The notes beneath the pieces are model-generated. The model did not search any database, was not told where the DNA came from, and saw only the letters and a list, made by a program, of their open reading frames with translations. Below are positions 41,867 through 50,535 of a stretch of 64,000 nucleotides of DNA, in pieces. Both the position numbers and the translations under genes were made by a program. The DNA comes from Deltaproteobacteria bacterium (GTDB lineage: Bacteria; Desulfobacterota; DSM-4660; Desulfatiglandales; Desulfatiglandaceae), in NCBI GenBank assembly GCA_021737785.1, contig JAIPDI010000001.1, positions 186,001-250,000 on the forward strand, written 5' to 3'. Numbering within the stretch: position 1 is the first letter of the stretch; every line of letters begins with the position of its first letter.

Positions 41867-43075
41867 TTATCTGCCCACTCGCTTCAACACCTTTTGAACG
41901 TCGATATCAGAGGTCATCCAATCGGATATCTTTTCAATCTTTCCCCCTTCGAGGCACTTGGCAAGAAACACAGACCGGCTTCCCTGCCTGTTTTCCGCGC
42001 TGAAACTGATCTTGGGGCCGATCCCCTTGAAGTCTTTGATGCTGTCCATGGCCTTTACAAATTTTTCCACGGTGAGGTCCCTGCCGGCCCTTTTCAACCC
42101 CTCCACCATCGGTTCCACAAAATAAAATCCCGCATAGAAAAAGATCCCCCATCGGTCATTGGGGGCGAACTTCTTCTGGGCCGCCTCGTATTTCAGCATC
42201 AGGGGGTTCTGGGAACCGGGGAGCTCGGCAAAGGTCACGAAGATGACATCCTTGAATAGGCCCTTGCTGATCTTATACATAATCGGAATATCGCTAAGGG
42301 TACTCGTGGTCATCCACTGCGGTTTGAAACCCAATTTTGCCGCCGTACCCAGTATGATGGCCCCATGCTTGGGGAGGAGCCAGTTGATAACCACATCCGG
42401 TTCCGCGGCCTTCAGCTTCATGCAATGGGAGCTGAGATCCGTATCCAGGGGCTCTACGGATACTGCCGCCACCAGTTTCATGCCGAACTTTTCCAGCTCT
42501 TCTTCAGCACCGGCCAGCCCCTCCTTGCCGTAGTCGTCATTCTGATAAAAAAAGGCAATCTTCTTTTTCCCCAGGGTCTCAACAGCGTATCTGACCAGGA
42601 TGGCCGCTTCATCAAAATAGAGGGGATAATCGGCCCAGAGGTATTTGGTGGGCGGATACGCCCAGTGGCTGGAACCGGTGGCAGGTCCCACCCAGGGGAC
42701 CTTTTTGTTTTCCAGGTATTTCTTGACGGCCATACCGGGCGCCGTGCCCACGCCGGAGGCCAGGCCGAAGATCTCTTTGTCTTCCACCAGCTCTTTTACA
42801 ATGGCCTTTGTCTTCGGGGGCATATACCCATCGTCTCTCAGGAAATATTTGATTTTGCGCCCGTGGATCCCTCCCTCGGCATTGATCATGTCAAAAAAGC
42901 ATCCAGTCCCTCGGGCCACAGCTCCCCAGAGCGCTGCCGGACCCGTCTGCGGGCCGTACTGACCGATGCGGATCTCCGTATCGGTCACGCCCCTTTCGGC
43001 CAACGCAGAGGGGACAATCATCAGGGACATGCACATTGCAACACCCAACACCATCAGCCAGTTCCATCGTCTCAT
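41867..43075 (-). CDS. Periplasmic binding protein of the Liv transporter, module 2
   Basis: A 402-residue protein with a signal peptide ending PSALA. The type I periplasmic binding fold shows TDTEIRIGQYGPQTGPAALWG, DMINAEGGIHGRKIKYFLRDDGY, KKIAFFYQNDDYGKEGL and a late FVEPMVEGLKRAGRDLTVEKFVKA. This is the Liv-K/Leu-Ile-Val (PF13458) family. It is not closely similar to the module 1 protein, so the two modules probably carry different ligands. The 261-base gap to the lipoprotein gene holds degenerate TTCCGCG repeats near 41750-41782. Confidence 0.9.
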   Translation of the reverse strand: MRRWNWLMVLGVAMCMSLMIVPSALAERGVTDTEIRIGQYGPQTGPAALWGAVARGTGCFFDMINAEGGIHGRKIKYFLRDDGYMPPKTKAIVKELVEDKEIFGLASGVGTAPGMAVKKYLENKKVPWVGPATGSSHWAYPPTKYLWADYPLYFDEAAILVRYAVETLGKKKIAFFYQNDDYGKEGLAGAEEELEKFGMKLVAAVSVEPLDTDLSSHCMKLKAAEPDVVINWLLPKHGAIILGTAAKLGFKPQWMTTSTLSDIPIMYKISKGLFKDVIFVTFAELPGSQNPLMLKYEAAQKKFAPNDRWGIFFYAGFYFVEPMVEGLKRAGRDLTVEKFVKAMDSIKDFKGIGPKISFSAENRQGSRSVFLAKCLEGGKIEKISDWMTSDIDVQKVLKRVGR

Positions 43076-43210
43076 GTTACGCCTCCCTTTTTAAGTTTGT
43101 GATCCGTTAATATTTATTCGACATTCTTCAATCTTTAGTATTGATGGTTTCGCAGCAAATTGAAACCTTCGGATTTCGGGCATTGCTTTCAATTCCAACC
43201 AGCCAAAACA

Positions 43211-43247
43211 ATTCCTGAATTCCTCAATTCCCAATCCCTCAATTCAT
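43211..43247. repeat. Octamer-type repeat behind the module 2 ligase
   Basis: ATTCCTGAATTCCTCAATTC and related units, same family as at the hemA end. The last bases overlap the ligase stop codon. Confidence 0.6.
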
Positions 43248-45055
43248 GCCTGCTTTCTCTTATACATTGCTTCGATCAGGTCGCCGAATGCCTCATTTAC
43301 ATATTTCCGTTTGACCTTCATGGTAGGCGTCACCTCGCCGTCCTCTTCATAAAGCTTCTTGGGGAGGATGGTGAATTTCTTGACCTGTTCCACCCTTGCC
43401 AGGGTTTCATTCACCTGATCCACCTCTTTTTGAATCAGCTTGATGATTTCCGGGCTCTGGGTCAGGTCTTTATAGGTGGAAAACTGGATTTTGTTATCCT
43501 GGGCATACTTGACCACATTATCCTCATCGATCATGATGAGGCTGCTCAGGAACTTCCTTCGATCGCCGATGACCACCGCATCATTGATATACGGGCTGAA
43601 CTTCAACTTATTTTCAATATACTGCGGGGTGATGTTCTTGCCCCCCGCCGTCACGATGATGTCCTTCTTTCGATCCGTAATCTTGAGGTATCCGTCCTCG
43701 TCAAACTCTCCCACGTCTCCCGAGTAAAGCCACCCATCCTTCAGGGTCTCTGCCGTACTTTCCGGGTTTCTGTAATATCCTTTGAAAACGCTGGGAGATT
43801 TCACCAGGATCTCCCCGTCCTCGGCGATCTTCACCTCTGTACCGGTAATGGGGGGACCCACCGTTCCGAACTTGACCTTCCCCACCCTGGAAACGCACGT
43901 CACCCCCGTGCCTTCTGTCTGGCCATACCCCTCGATCAGGTTAACGCCGATGGACTGGAAAAAGTGGAGCACATCAGGCGAGATGGGCGCCGCCCCGGAG
44001 TAGGCGACCCTTAGCCGGTCGAACCCCAGTCTCTCTTTGAGTTTTCGAAAAACCGCGAGATGGGCGAGGTGGTAGAGCGCCTCCAAATAAGCAGGTACGG
44101 GCTTGAAGTTCATCTTGAGGGTGGCTCGGGTCTTTCCGATCTTGAGGGCCAGGCCGAAGACGACTTTCTTGAACCACGTGGCGTCGGACATCTTGATATA
44201 GACGGCGGAAAGATATTTTTCCCAGATACGCGGCACCGCATATCCGACGGTGGGCGATATCTCGGTCATGTTGTCTGTCACCGTGTCCAGACTCTCGATG
44301 AAATTGACCGTATACCCATGGGTAATCTGGGCAAAGACCGAAAAGAGCCGCTCGAAGATGTGACATAGGGGGAGAAAGGACATGACCTCATCGGTATCGT
44401 ATACCGGGTTGTCTTTGGAGATGGTCTTTCCCATCCACATGACGTTTCGATGGGTCAGCATGGCCCCCTTGGGCGGGCCGGTGGTCCCGGAGGTATAGAT
44501 GAGCACAGACAGATCCTCCGGCGTCACCTCGTCCATCCTTTTTTCGATCAGCTCCGGTTGTTTTTCCACCACCTGGCGACCCAGTTCCAGGATGTCCTCA
44601 AAGGTCATGACCATCGGATCTTCAAAATGTCTCAACCCTTCCAAATCCCACACAATGACCTTCTGAAGATTCGGTGCATTGTCCCTGAAGTTGAGCCACT
44701 TATCCAGCTGCTCTTCGTTTTCGACAAAGAAGAATTTCGATTCAGAGTCGGAGATGACATATTCCACCTGGGGCCATGCATTGGTGGAATAGACCCCTAC
44801 GGCCACGCCGCCCGCGCACTGAACGCCGAGGTCGATGATGACCCACTCAGGGCAGTTGTCGCCGATGATGGAGACGCACTCCCCTTTCTTAAGTCCCATG
44901 GAGATAAGCGCCGCCCCCACGTACTTGGCCCGGTTGAAATATTCCGTCCAGGAGATATCCTGCCAGAGGCCATATTCCTTTTTCCGCATGGCCGTTCGGT
45001 CGCCATATTTCTCTGCGGTCTTTTTGAAGATGCTGGGTACTGTTTCAAGGGTCAT
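43244..45055 (-). CDS. Long-chain acyl-CoA ligase (AMP-binding), Liv-associated, module 2
   Basis: A 603-residue ligase. The P-loop is IYTSGTTGPPKGA, A5 is YGQTEGTG, and the hinge is GDVGEFDEDGYLKITDRKKDIIV followed by GGKNITPQYIENKLKF. Unlike module 1 it keeps the standard DRKKD. It should activate a fatty or aryl acid to its CoA ester, releasing AMP and pyrophosphate. It lies downstream of livF, 373 bases away with a repeat cluster between, and 168 bases upstream of the binding-protein gene. Confidence 0.92.
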   Translation of the reverse strand: MTLETVPSIFKKTAEKYGDRTAMRKKEYGLWQDISWTEYFNRAKYVGAALISMGLKKGECVSIIGDNCPEWVIIDLGVQCAGGVAVGVYSTNAWPQVEYVISDSESKFFFVENEEQLDKWLNFRDNAPNLQKVIVWDLEGLRHFEDPMVMTFEDILELGRQVVEKQPELIEKRMDEVTPEDLSVLIYTSGTTGPPKGAMLTHRNVMWMGKTISKDNPVYDTDEVMSFLPLCHIFERLFSVFAQITHGYTVNFIESLDTVTDNMTEISPTVGYAVPRIWEKYLSAVYIKMSDATWFKKVVFGLALKIGKTRATLKMNFKPVPAYLEALYHLAHLAVFRKLKERLGFDRLRVAYSGAAPISPDVLHFFQSIGVNLIEGYGQTEGTGVTCVSRVGKVKFGTVGPPITGTEVKIAEDGEILVKSPSVFKGYYRNPESTAETLKDGWLYSGDVGEFDEDGYLKITDRKKDIIVTAGGKNITPQYIENKLKFSPYINDAVVIGDRRKFLSSLIMIDEDNVVKYAQDNKIQFSTYKDLTQSPEIIKLIQKEVDQVNETLARVEQVKKFTILPKKLYEEDGEVTPTMKVKRKYVNEAFGDLIEAMYKRKQA

Positions 45056-45233
45056 TGATCAGCCCCTTTGTAAATTGAATAGTGAGAATTGATGAGTGGA
45101 TATTGATGGTCTCGCAAAAAAACCGGGACATTCGGAGGGGCAAACACTGCTGCCAGGACTAACCAACGTCTCCGAATTCCTATAAGTTGATGTAATCATA
45201 TATCTTTCGCCGGCAGTTGGCTGTGCTGTTGAC

Positions 45234-45414
45234 CTGGAATGATGGAATCGTGGAATAATGGAATGATGGGCATGAGAAGCAGAAAATCATTTTTTCTAAT
45301 TGTCTCCATTCCGCTAAACCCATAATTCTCACGCCTGGGCGTGATTCCATCATTCCAACATTCCAATTGGGGCGAAGCCACTGAGTTCCAATCCCTCAAT
45401 TCCTGAATTCCCAA
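45234..45414. repeat. Mixed octamer repeat cluster
   Basis: GGAATGAT-type units (45238-45270) are followed by their complement (CCATCATTCCAACATTCC, 45346-45366) and then by CAATCCCTCAATTCCTGAAT-type units (45389-45414). Both octamer families are joined here. It occupies most of the 373-base gap between the module 2 ligase and livF; I see no gene in it. Confidence 0.7.
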
Positions 45415-45428
45415 AAATTGAATATTTC

Positions 45429-46214
45429 CTATCTCCACCGTTTTTTACGCTTCCAACGCTGAAATCCCTTTGCCGATTCCTCTGACCGCATGCCCATGTA
45501 AAACTCCTGCACATCCTTGTCTTCCATGAGTTCCCTGGACTTGCCTTTCATGACAAACCGGCCGCTTTCCAGAATAAGACCCACATGGGAAATGGTCAGG
45601 GCCATTCGCGCATTCTGTTCCACCAGCAGGATGGACACCCCCTTCTGGTTGATGGTCCGGATGATCCTGAAGATCTCCTTGACCAGGAGAGGAGACAGAC
45701 CTAAAGACGGCTCATCCAGAAAGAGGAGTTTCGGCCGGTTCATGAGGGCCCGGCCGATCGCCAGCATCTGCTGTTCGCCGCCAGACAGGGTTCCTGCCCA
45801 CTGAGCCTCTCTTTCCCTGAGAACGGGGAAATAGCCGTATATCAGTTCAAAATCCTTCTTGATGCCTGTCCGGTCCCGCCGGATATAGGCCCCCATGAGG
45901 AGGTTTTCCCTCACGCTCAGTTCGTCAAAGACTTCCCTCCCTTCAGGGACGTACGACAACCCCGCGCGGACAATCACCTCCGGATCTTTGCCGTCGATCC
46001 GTTTCCCCATGAATTCGATGGTCCCTTTATCCGGCTGATCATCCAACAGCCCCATCACGGTCTTTAAAATGGTCGATTTTCCGGCCCCGTTATTCCCTAA
46101 GATGGCGGTAATGGTGCCTTCTTCCACCGAAAGGGAGACTCCCCTGAGTGCATAGATCAAGCGGTAAAACGTCTCAATATTTTTTATCTCAAGCAATGTG
46201 CTCAATAGCTTCAT
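45429..46214 (-). CDS. livF: Liv-type ABC transporter ATP-binding protein LivF, module 2
   Basis: A 261-residue ATPase with Walker A GNNGAGKS, signature TLSGGEQQMLAIGRALM, Walker B LLFLDEPSLGLSP and the LLVEQNARMAL segment. It ends with a basic RWKRKKRWR tail like module 1. The start overlaps livG by 26 bases, so translation is coupled; a later in-frame TTG (LLEIKNIETF) is possible. Confidence 0.93.
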   Translation of the reverse strand: MKLLSTLLEIKNIETFYRLIYALRGVSLSVEEGTITAILGNNGAGKSTILKTVMGLLDDQPDKGTIEFMGKRIDGKDPEVIVRAGLSYVPEGREVFDELSVRENLLMGAYIRRDRTGIKKDFELIYGYFPVLREREAQWAGTLSGGEQQMLAIGRALMNRPKLLFLDEPSLGLSPLLVKEIFRIIRTINQKGVSILLVEQNARMALTISHVGLILESGRFVMKGKSRELMEDKDVQEFYMGMRSEESAKGFQRWKRKKRWR

Positions 46215-47004
46215 CCTCCCCCAGGTAGGCCTTTAGGACCTCGGGATGCTGCTGCACCTCTTCAGGGATCCCCTCGATAATCGGTTTGCCGAAGTTGATG
46301 GCCAGAATCCGGTCCGATATATCCATCACCATCTTCATGTCGTGCTCGATCAAGAGGATCGTGACGTCCAACTCATCCTGAATATCCTTGACCCAGAATA
46401 TCAGGTCCTGCTTTTCTTCGGAATTCATGCCTGCCGAAGGCTCATCCAAGAGGAGGAGCTGGGGTTCCAGGGCCAGGGCCCTCCCCAGTTCAATCAGCTT
46501 CTGCGTGCCGTAAGGGAGGCCTCCCACAAACTGGTTTCTGGCGGACTGGAGGTCAAGAAGATCAATGATCTGCTCAACCCTTTCCCGGTGCGCGATTTCC
46601 TCCCGGGCGGCGCTGGAGCCCTTCCTGAAGAAGGTGGCACCGGTCCAGACATTGGTCTTCATATGGATATGCCGGCCCAGCATAAGGTTTTCCATGGTGG
46701 TCATTCGTGAAAACAGCTCGATATTCTGAAAGGTCCTGGCGATTCCCTTCCTGGCGATCTGGTGGGGTTTGAGGCCGGTGATGTCTTCCCCCTTGAAGGT
46801 AATACTCCCGGAATCCGGTTTATAAAGGCCGCTGATGCAGTTGAAAATCGTGGTCTTGCCCGCCCCGTTGGGGCCGATAATGGAGAAGATAGTGCCCTTC
46901 GCCACCCCGAAATTGACCTGGTCTACCGCCCTGAGTCCGCCAAAGCTGATATTGAGACTTTCCACTGAAAAGAAGTTGTGATCCGTCATATTGTCACCGG
47001 TCAT
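46189..47004 (-). CDS. livG: Liv-type ABC transporter ATP-binding protein LivG, module 2
   Basis: A 271-residue ATPase: Walker A GPNGAGKT, ARTFQNIELFSRMTTMENLMLGRHIHMKT (the LivG insert), signature region GGLPYGTQKLIELGRALA, Walker B LLLLDEPSAGM, and the end LKAYLGEDEAIEHIA. An ATG at 46989 (residue 6) is an alternative start. It is 122 bases downstream of livH. Confidence 0.93.
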   Translation of the reverse strand: MTGDNMTDHNFFSVESLNISFGGLRAVDQVNFGVAKGTIFSIIGPNGAGKTTIFNCISGLYKPDSGSITFKGEDITGLKPHQIARKGIARTFQNIELFSRMTTMENLMLGRHIHMKTNVWTGATFFRKGSSAAREEIAHRERVEQIIDLLDLQSARNQFVGGLPYGTQKLIELGRALALEPQLLLLDEPSAGMNSEEKQDLIFWVKDIQDELDVTILLIEHDMKMVMDISDRILAINFGKPIIEGIPEEVQQHPEVLKAYLGEDEAIEHIA

Positions 47005-47126
47005 TGGTCAATTGCCATCGGTCTTCGGGATCTTCTCGCCCTGAATGGCGTTCCTGGATTCATTTTTTTCCGGGCCCCTTGGTCTTGGCTGATCTTCCCC
47101 GCCCATTTCTCATCCTTAATTCTTCT

Positions 47127-47999
47127 TTACACCTTTCTCACATAGTGCCTGGCAAAGAGTCCGCTGGGCTTGAAGCAGAGCACCAGCACAATAACCAGAA
47201 AGGCAACCACGGACTTGAATTCCAGAGAGACATATCCGCCGAAGAGGTTTTCGAGAACCCCGAGGATGTATCCTCCCAGGGCGGCCCCGACCAGCGTGGT
47301 CATTCCGCCCAACACAGCGGCGGCAAAACCTTTCAAAAGCGGTTCAAGCATTAGATTGGGATCCAGGGTCGCAATAGGCGCCAGCATCATGCCGGCCACG
47401 GCCCCGATCATGGAACTCAAGGCCCAGGTCAGGGCCAGGATGCGATTGGTCCTTATGCCGTTAATCCGCGCGGCCATGGCATTCTGCTGGGTGGCCTTCA
47501 TGGCAATGCCGACCTTGGTATATTTAAAAAAGAGAAAGAGGATAAACATCAGAAACAGGGTGATCAAAAGGGTCGCGATATTGAGATAACTGACCACTGC
47601 GGGGCCTATATTGACGATGTCGAAATCCGAGACCGGAAATGGAAAATTCATCTGTTCCGCACCCCATTTCCAGCTTGCCAGGCCATACAACACCATTTCG
47701 AACCCCAACGTGATCAGAATCAGGCTGAGGATATTGGGATCTTTGGCCCGTCGCAGAAAAACAAACTCCAGAAACATCCCCAGGGCCGCAGCAAAAGCAA
47801 GGGCGCCCGCAAAAGAAACGACAAAGGAATACCCATGGGTAACAAGCAGGGTATGGGCCACAAAGGTCGAAATCATGGCCATTTCACCCTGACCGAAATT
47901 GGGCACTTCCGAGGTCTTGTAGATAATCACCATGGCGAGGGCGATCAGGGCGTACAGACTCCCAAAAGCAAGACCGCTGATGATGAGTTGTAAAAACAT
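47127..47999 (-). CDS. livH: Liv-type ABC transporter permease LivH, module 2
   Basis: A 290-residue permease with about eight helices: GLAFGSLYALIALAMVIIYKTSEVPNFGQGEMAM, FKYTKVGIAMKATQQNAMAARINGI, MLAPIATLDPNLMLEPLLKGFAAAVLGGMTTLVGAALGGYILGVLEN. It pairs with LivM. The start lies 37 bases downstream of a copy of the dispersed module, which may affect its expression. Confidence 0.93.
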   Translation of the reverse strand: MFLQLIISGLAFGSLYALIALAMVIIYKTSEVPNFGQGEMAMISTFVAHTLLVTHGYSFVVSFAGALAFAAALGMFLEFVFLRRAKDPNILSLILITLGFEMVLYGLASWKWGAEQMNFPFPVSDFDIVNIGPAVVSYLNIATLLITLFLMFILFLFFKYTKVGIAMKATQQNAMAARINGIRTNRILALTWALSSMIGAVAGMMLAPIATLDPNLMLEPLLKGFAAAVLGGMTTLVGAALGGYILGVLENLFGGYVSLEFKSVVAFLVIVLVLCFKPSGLFARHYVRKV

Positions 48000-48035
48000 G
48001 ATGACAACCCCTGAGACGGAAAAAAGTGAGCAACA

Positions 48036-48115
48036 TGCCTAAAGCGGATACCCGAAACCAATCCCACCCATGCGGGACTCACACAAAGCCACCAAGACAC
48101 AGAGATTTTTTTGTC
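48036..48115. repeat. Dispersed repeat upstream of module 2 livH
   Basis: On the minus strand the sequence ends GGTTTCGGGTATCCGCTTTAGGCA (48036-48060), after a CCCGCATGGGTGGGATTGG-type segment and a CTTGGTGGCTTTGTGTGAG-type segment that recall the repeat before ccsA. The remaining gap (to 48293) holds a GCGTCCTTCGCGCCTTGGCG-type repeat and no gene that I can see. Confidence 0.6.
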
Positions 48116-48293
48116 TAAAGGCGATGATCGAATAACGATCTACCACCCGGCAGGGCTTGGTCTGTTCTGATCCTGAATCTTTCTTCCAGGATCAGAAAAG
48201 ACCCATCAAGCCTTCTTCGCGTCCTTCGCGCCTTGGCGGTTCAACAAAACTTCTCCGCAAATTGTCCCGCAGGGCGGGATTGCAAACAAGATT

Positions 48294-49343
48294 CTAAAAC
48301 GGCCAGGTCTTCCAGTAGATCTTGGTCCGTATCCAGAAGCCATACAGCCCCAGCGGTTCAAAAACCACCAGCAGAATAATAATGAGACCGAAAATAATGC
48401 TGGCGATATTGGGAAGCCCGGAAAGGTTCATCCATCGCTCTGAAAAAGATATCAGGGCCGTTCCTAAGTACGGAAGTTCCTGGACCTTGTCCAGGACCAG
48501 GAGGAGCCAGGTCATGACCACCCCTCCCATGATAGAGCCGAAAATAGACCCGAGTCCCCCGACAATGACAAACGCCAGAAAATAGATGGAGAGAATGAAG
48601 TTAAAGGAGTTGGGGCTGATAAATCCGAGGAGGAATGCCATGAGCCCCCCGGCAACGCCGGTGTAAAATGCACTCACCGCAAAGGCCAGCGTTTTATAAA
48701 GGGTCAGGTTGACTCCCATGGTTTCCGCCGCGATGTCGCTGTCCCGAATAGCGATAAACGCCCGCCCGACCCTTGTTTTCATCAGGTTCCGGGCCGCCAG
48801 GATCAGTAAAAAAGCGACGGAGACGATCACGAAATAGAGTTGTCTGTCGGTCCCCATCACATAAGGCCCGAATGAGAGTTTGGGGGCCTCGAGCCCCATA
48901 CGTCCGCCAAACACCTGCCACCGCCCGATCACCTGGGTAATGGCCATCCCAAAGCCCAGGGTGGCAATGGCCAGATATGGCCCTTCCAGTCGCAGGGCCG
49001 GCAATCCCAGAATAAAGCCGAAGAATGCCGCAATAAGGCCGCTCGAGATCAGGGCCAGCAGGAAAGGGAAATGGAGGTTCGTCATCAAGAGGACCGTACC
49101 ATAGGCCCCTATGGCAAAGAATCCGGCATGGCCGAGGGATATCTGACCCGTATATCCCACAAGGATGTTCAATCCTACGGTGACAATGACGTTGATGGCC
49201 ATATAGTTGGCCATGTAGATATGATAGTTTCGGGCCACAAAGGGAAAGGTAATAAGGGAAGCAATCAGCATGAGGAACCAGAACCAAAGGACCCTGCTGT
49301 CCAGAAGCTGAATATCCTCGTAGTAATCCCTTTTCATATCCAT
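48294..49343 (-). CDS. livM: Liv-type ABC transporter permease LivM, module 2
   Basis: A 349-residue permease: NILVGYTGQISLGHAGFFAIGAYGTVLLM, LPALRLEGPYLAIATLGFGMAITQV, FIAIRDSDIAAETMGVNLTLYKTLAFAVSAFYTGVAGGLMAFL, FVIVGGLGSIFGSIMGGVV. It is the first transporter gene of the minus-strand module, 36 bases after the DUF1992 gene. Confidence 0.93.
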   Translation of the reverse strand: MDMKRDYYEDIQLLDSRVLWFWFLMLIASLITFPFVARNYHIYMANYMAINVIVTVGLNILVGYTGQISLGHAGFFAIGAYGTVLLMTNLHFPFLLALISSGLIAAFFGFILGLPALRLEGPYLAIATLGFGMAITQVIGRWQVFGGRMGLEAPKLSFGPYVMGTDRQLYFVIVSVAFLLILAARNLMKTRVGRAFIAIRDSDIAAETMGVNLTLYKTLAFAVSAFYTGVAGGLMAFLLGFISPNSFNFILSIYFLAFVIVGGLGSIFGSIMGGVVMTWLLLVLDKVQELPYLGTALISFSERWMNLSGLPNIASIIFGLIIILLVVFEPLGLYGFWIRTKIYWKTWPF

Positions 49344-49379
49344 AGGCTGGTTCTCCCCGCACTCAGAGAGCAGTTAAGA

Positions 49380-49754
49380 TCATTTCCCTGCAAACTTGTC
49401 AAGCACCTTTTTGTAATAGATCTCCGTCTCCTCCAGAAGGGGGGATCGATTTCTCATCACATTAAGCTGCATGATCTTGTAGTTGATTTTCTTGATCTGG
49501 CGGTATTTTTCCTTCTCATCCGGGATGCCCTCCAGTATATCCTCCATCTGCCTGATCTCTTTTTGGAGCTGAAGTTCCGGAGGGATGCAGTCCGCATTTT
49601 TCAGGATCTTATACACCAGGCGGAGGTCTTCGGGAATATGGCTGTCATCTTCCAGGTGAATGGGCTGGCCATGGCCGGGGAGGTTATCAAAGTCCCCCCT
49701 CTCCTGAGCCTCCTTGATCCGCCTTTCCACGATGTTTTGTAAGGCAAGCATCAT
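49380..49754 (-). CDS. DUF1992 (DnaJ-homologue C28 conserved domain) protein
   Basis: A 124-residue helical protein with the family motif IVERRIKEAQERGDFDNLPGHGQPIHLEDDSHIPEDLRLVYKILKNAD near the N-terminus (residues 8-56), followed by PPELQLQKEIRQMEDIL and a charged coiled coil. Bacterial members are uncharacterised; the human protein carries the same domain with a J domain. It lies just upstream of livM on the same strand. Whether it belongs to the transport operon is uncertain. Confidence 0.88.
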   Translation of the reverse strand: MMLALQNIVERRIKEAQERGDFDNLPGHGQPIHLEDDSHIPEDLRLVYKILKNADCIPPELQLQKEIRQMEDILEGIPDEKEKYRQIKKINYKIMQLNVMRNRSPLLEETEIYYKKVLDKFAGK

Positions 49755-50049
49755 AATATTTTAAAAATCCTTCATTTCTTAACCGGTTCATGAAACTATA
49801 AAAACCGGGGGTCCGATACATTGACTACAACTTTCATACATGACAAACAAGATCATTTCAAGCGAAATGATATGGCAAACTCGAAATATCGCGCTTGACA
49901 AGCCAGGCCCTATTCGATATCTCCACAAATACGTGAGACGCAAGGGGGCCATAGGCATCGGGCGCAAGGCGCAAGGAGGGGAGTGTGCGTTTTAAACCCG
50001 AAACTCCAAATTTGGGAATACCGGCATCCAGCAACAAGTAACCCGCATC

Positions 50050-50535
50050 ATGATAGATCAAACAGATAAAAAGATCATCAGCGTCATTCAGGGCGATCTC
50101 CCCCTGCATGCCAAACCCTTTGCCGTATTGGCGGAAAAGATCGGGATGACGGAAAAGGCCTTTTTGAAAAGAATAAGGGACCTCAAAAAGGAGGGCATTA
50201 TCCGGCGATTCGGGGCGACCCTCCGTCATCAGGAAGCGGGCTTCAACTCCAATGCCATGATCGCCTGGTTGGCGCCTGATGAAAGGATAGACGAAATAGG
50301 AACCCTTTTTTCCCGGTCCCGAGAGGTATCCCATTGTTATCACAGGGCGCCTCAAAAAGATTGGCCTTACACTCTCTATACCATGGTTCACGGCAGGAAC
50401 CGGGAAGCATGCCGCCGGATTGCGGAAAGGCTGTCGCAGTCTGCGGGAATGAGCGACTATCTCCTCCTTTTCAGTGAAAAGGAGTTCAAGAAAACCAGTA
50501 TGGCGTATTTTTCGGAGAAAAGTCATGACCAATGA
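50050..50535 (+). CDS. ahbB: AhbB-like siroheme decarboxylase subunit (Lrp/AsnC-like)
   Basis: A 161-residue protein with an N-terminal winged helix (KIISVIQGDLPLHAKPFAVLAEKIGMTEKAFLKRIRDLKKEGIIRRFGATLRHQEAGF) and a ferredoxin-like domain. The features typical of AhbA/AhbB are RHQEAGFNSNAMIAWL and VSHCYHRAPQKDWPYTLYTMVHG. LFSEKEFKKTSMAYF ends the domain. The AhbA/B complex decarboxylates siroheme to 12,18-didecarboxysiroheme in the alternative haem pathway. It overlaps hemL by 11 bases. A typical partner AhbA is not in the window. Confidence 0.88.
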   Translation: MIDQTDKKIISVIQGDLPLHAKPFAVLAEKIGMTEKAFLKRIRDLKKEGIIRRFGATLRHQEAGFNSNAMIAWLAPDERIDEIGTLFSRSREVSHCYHRAPQKDWPYTLYTMVHGRNREACRRIAERLSQSAGMSDYLLLFSEKEFKKTSMAYFSEKSHDQ

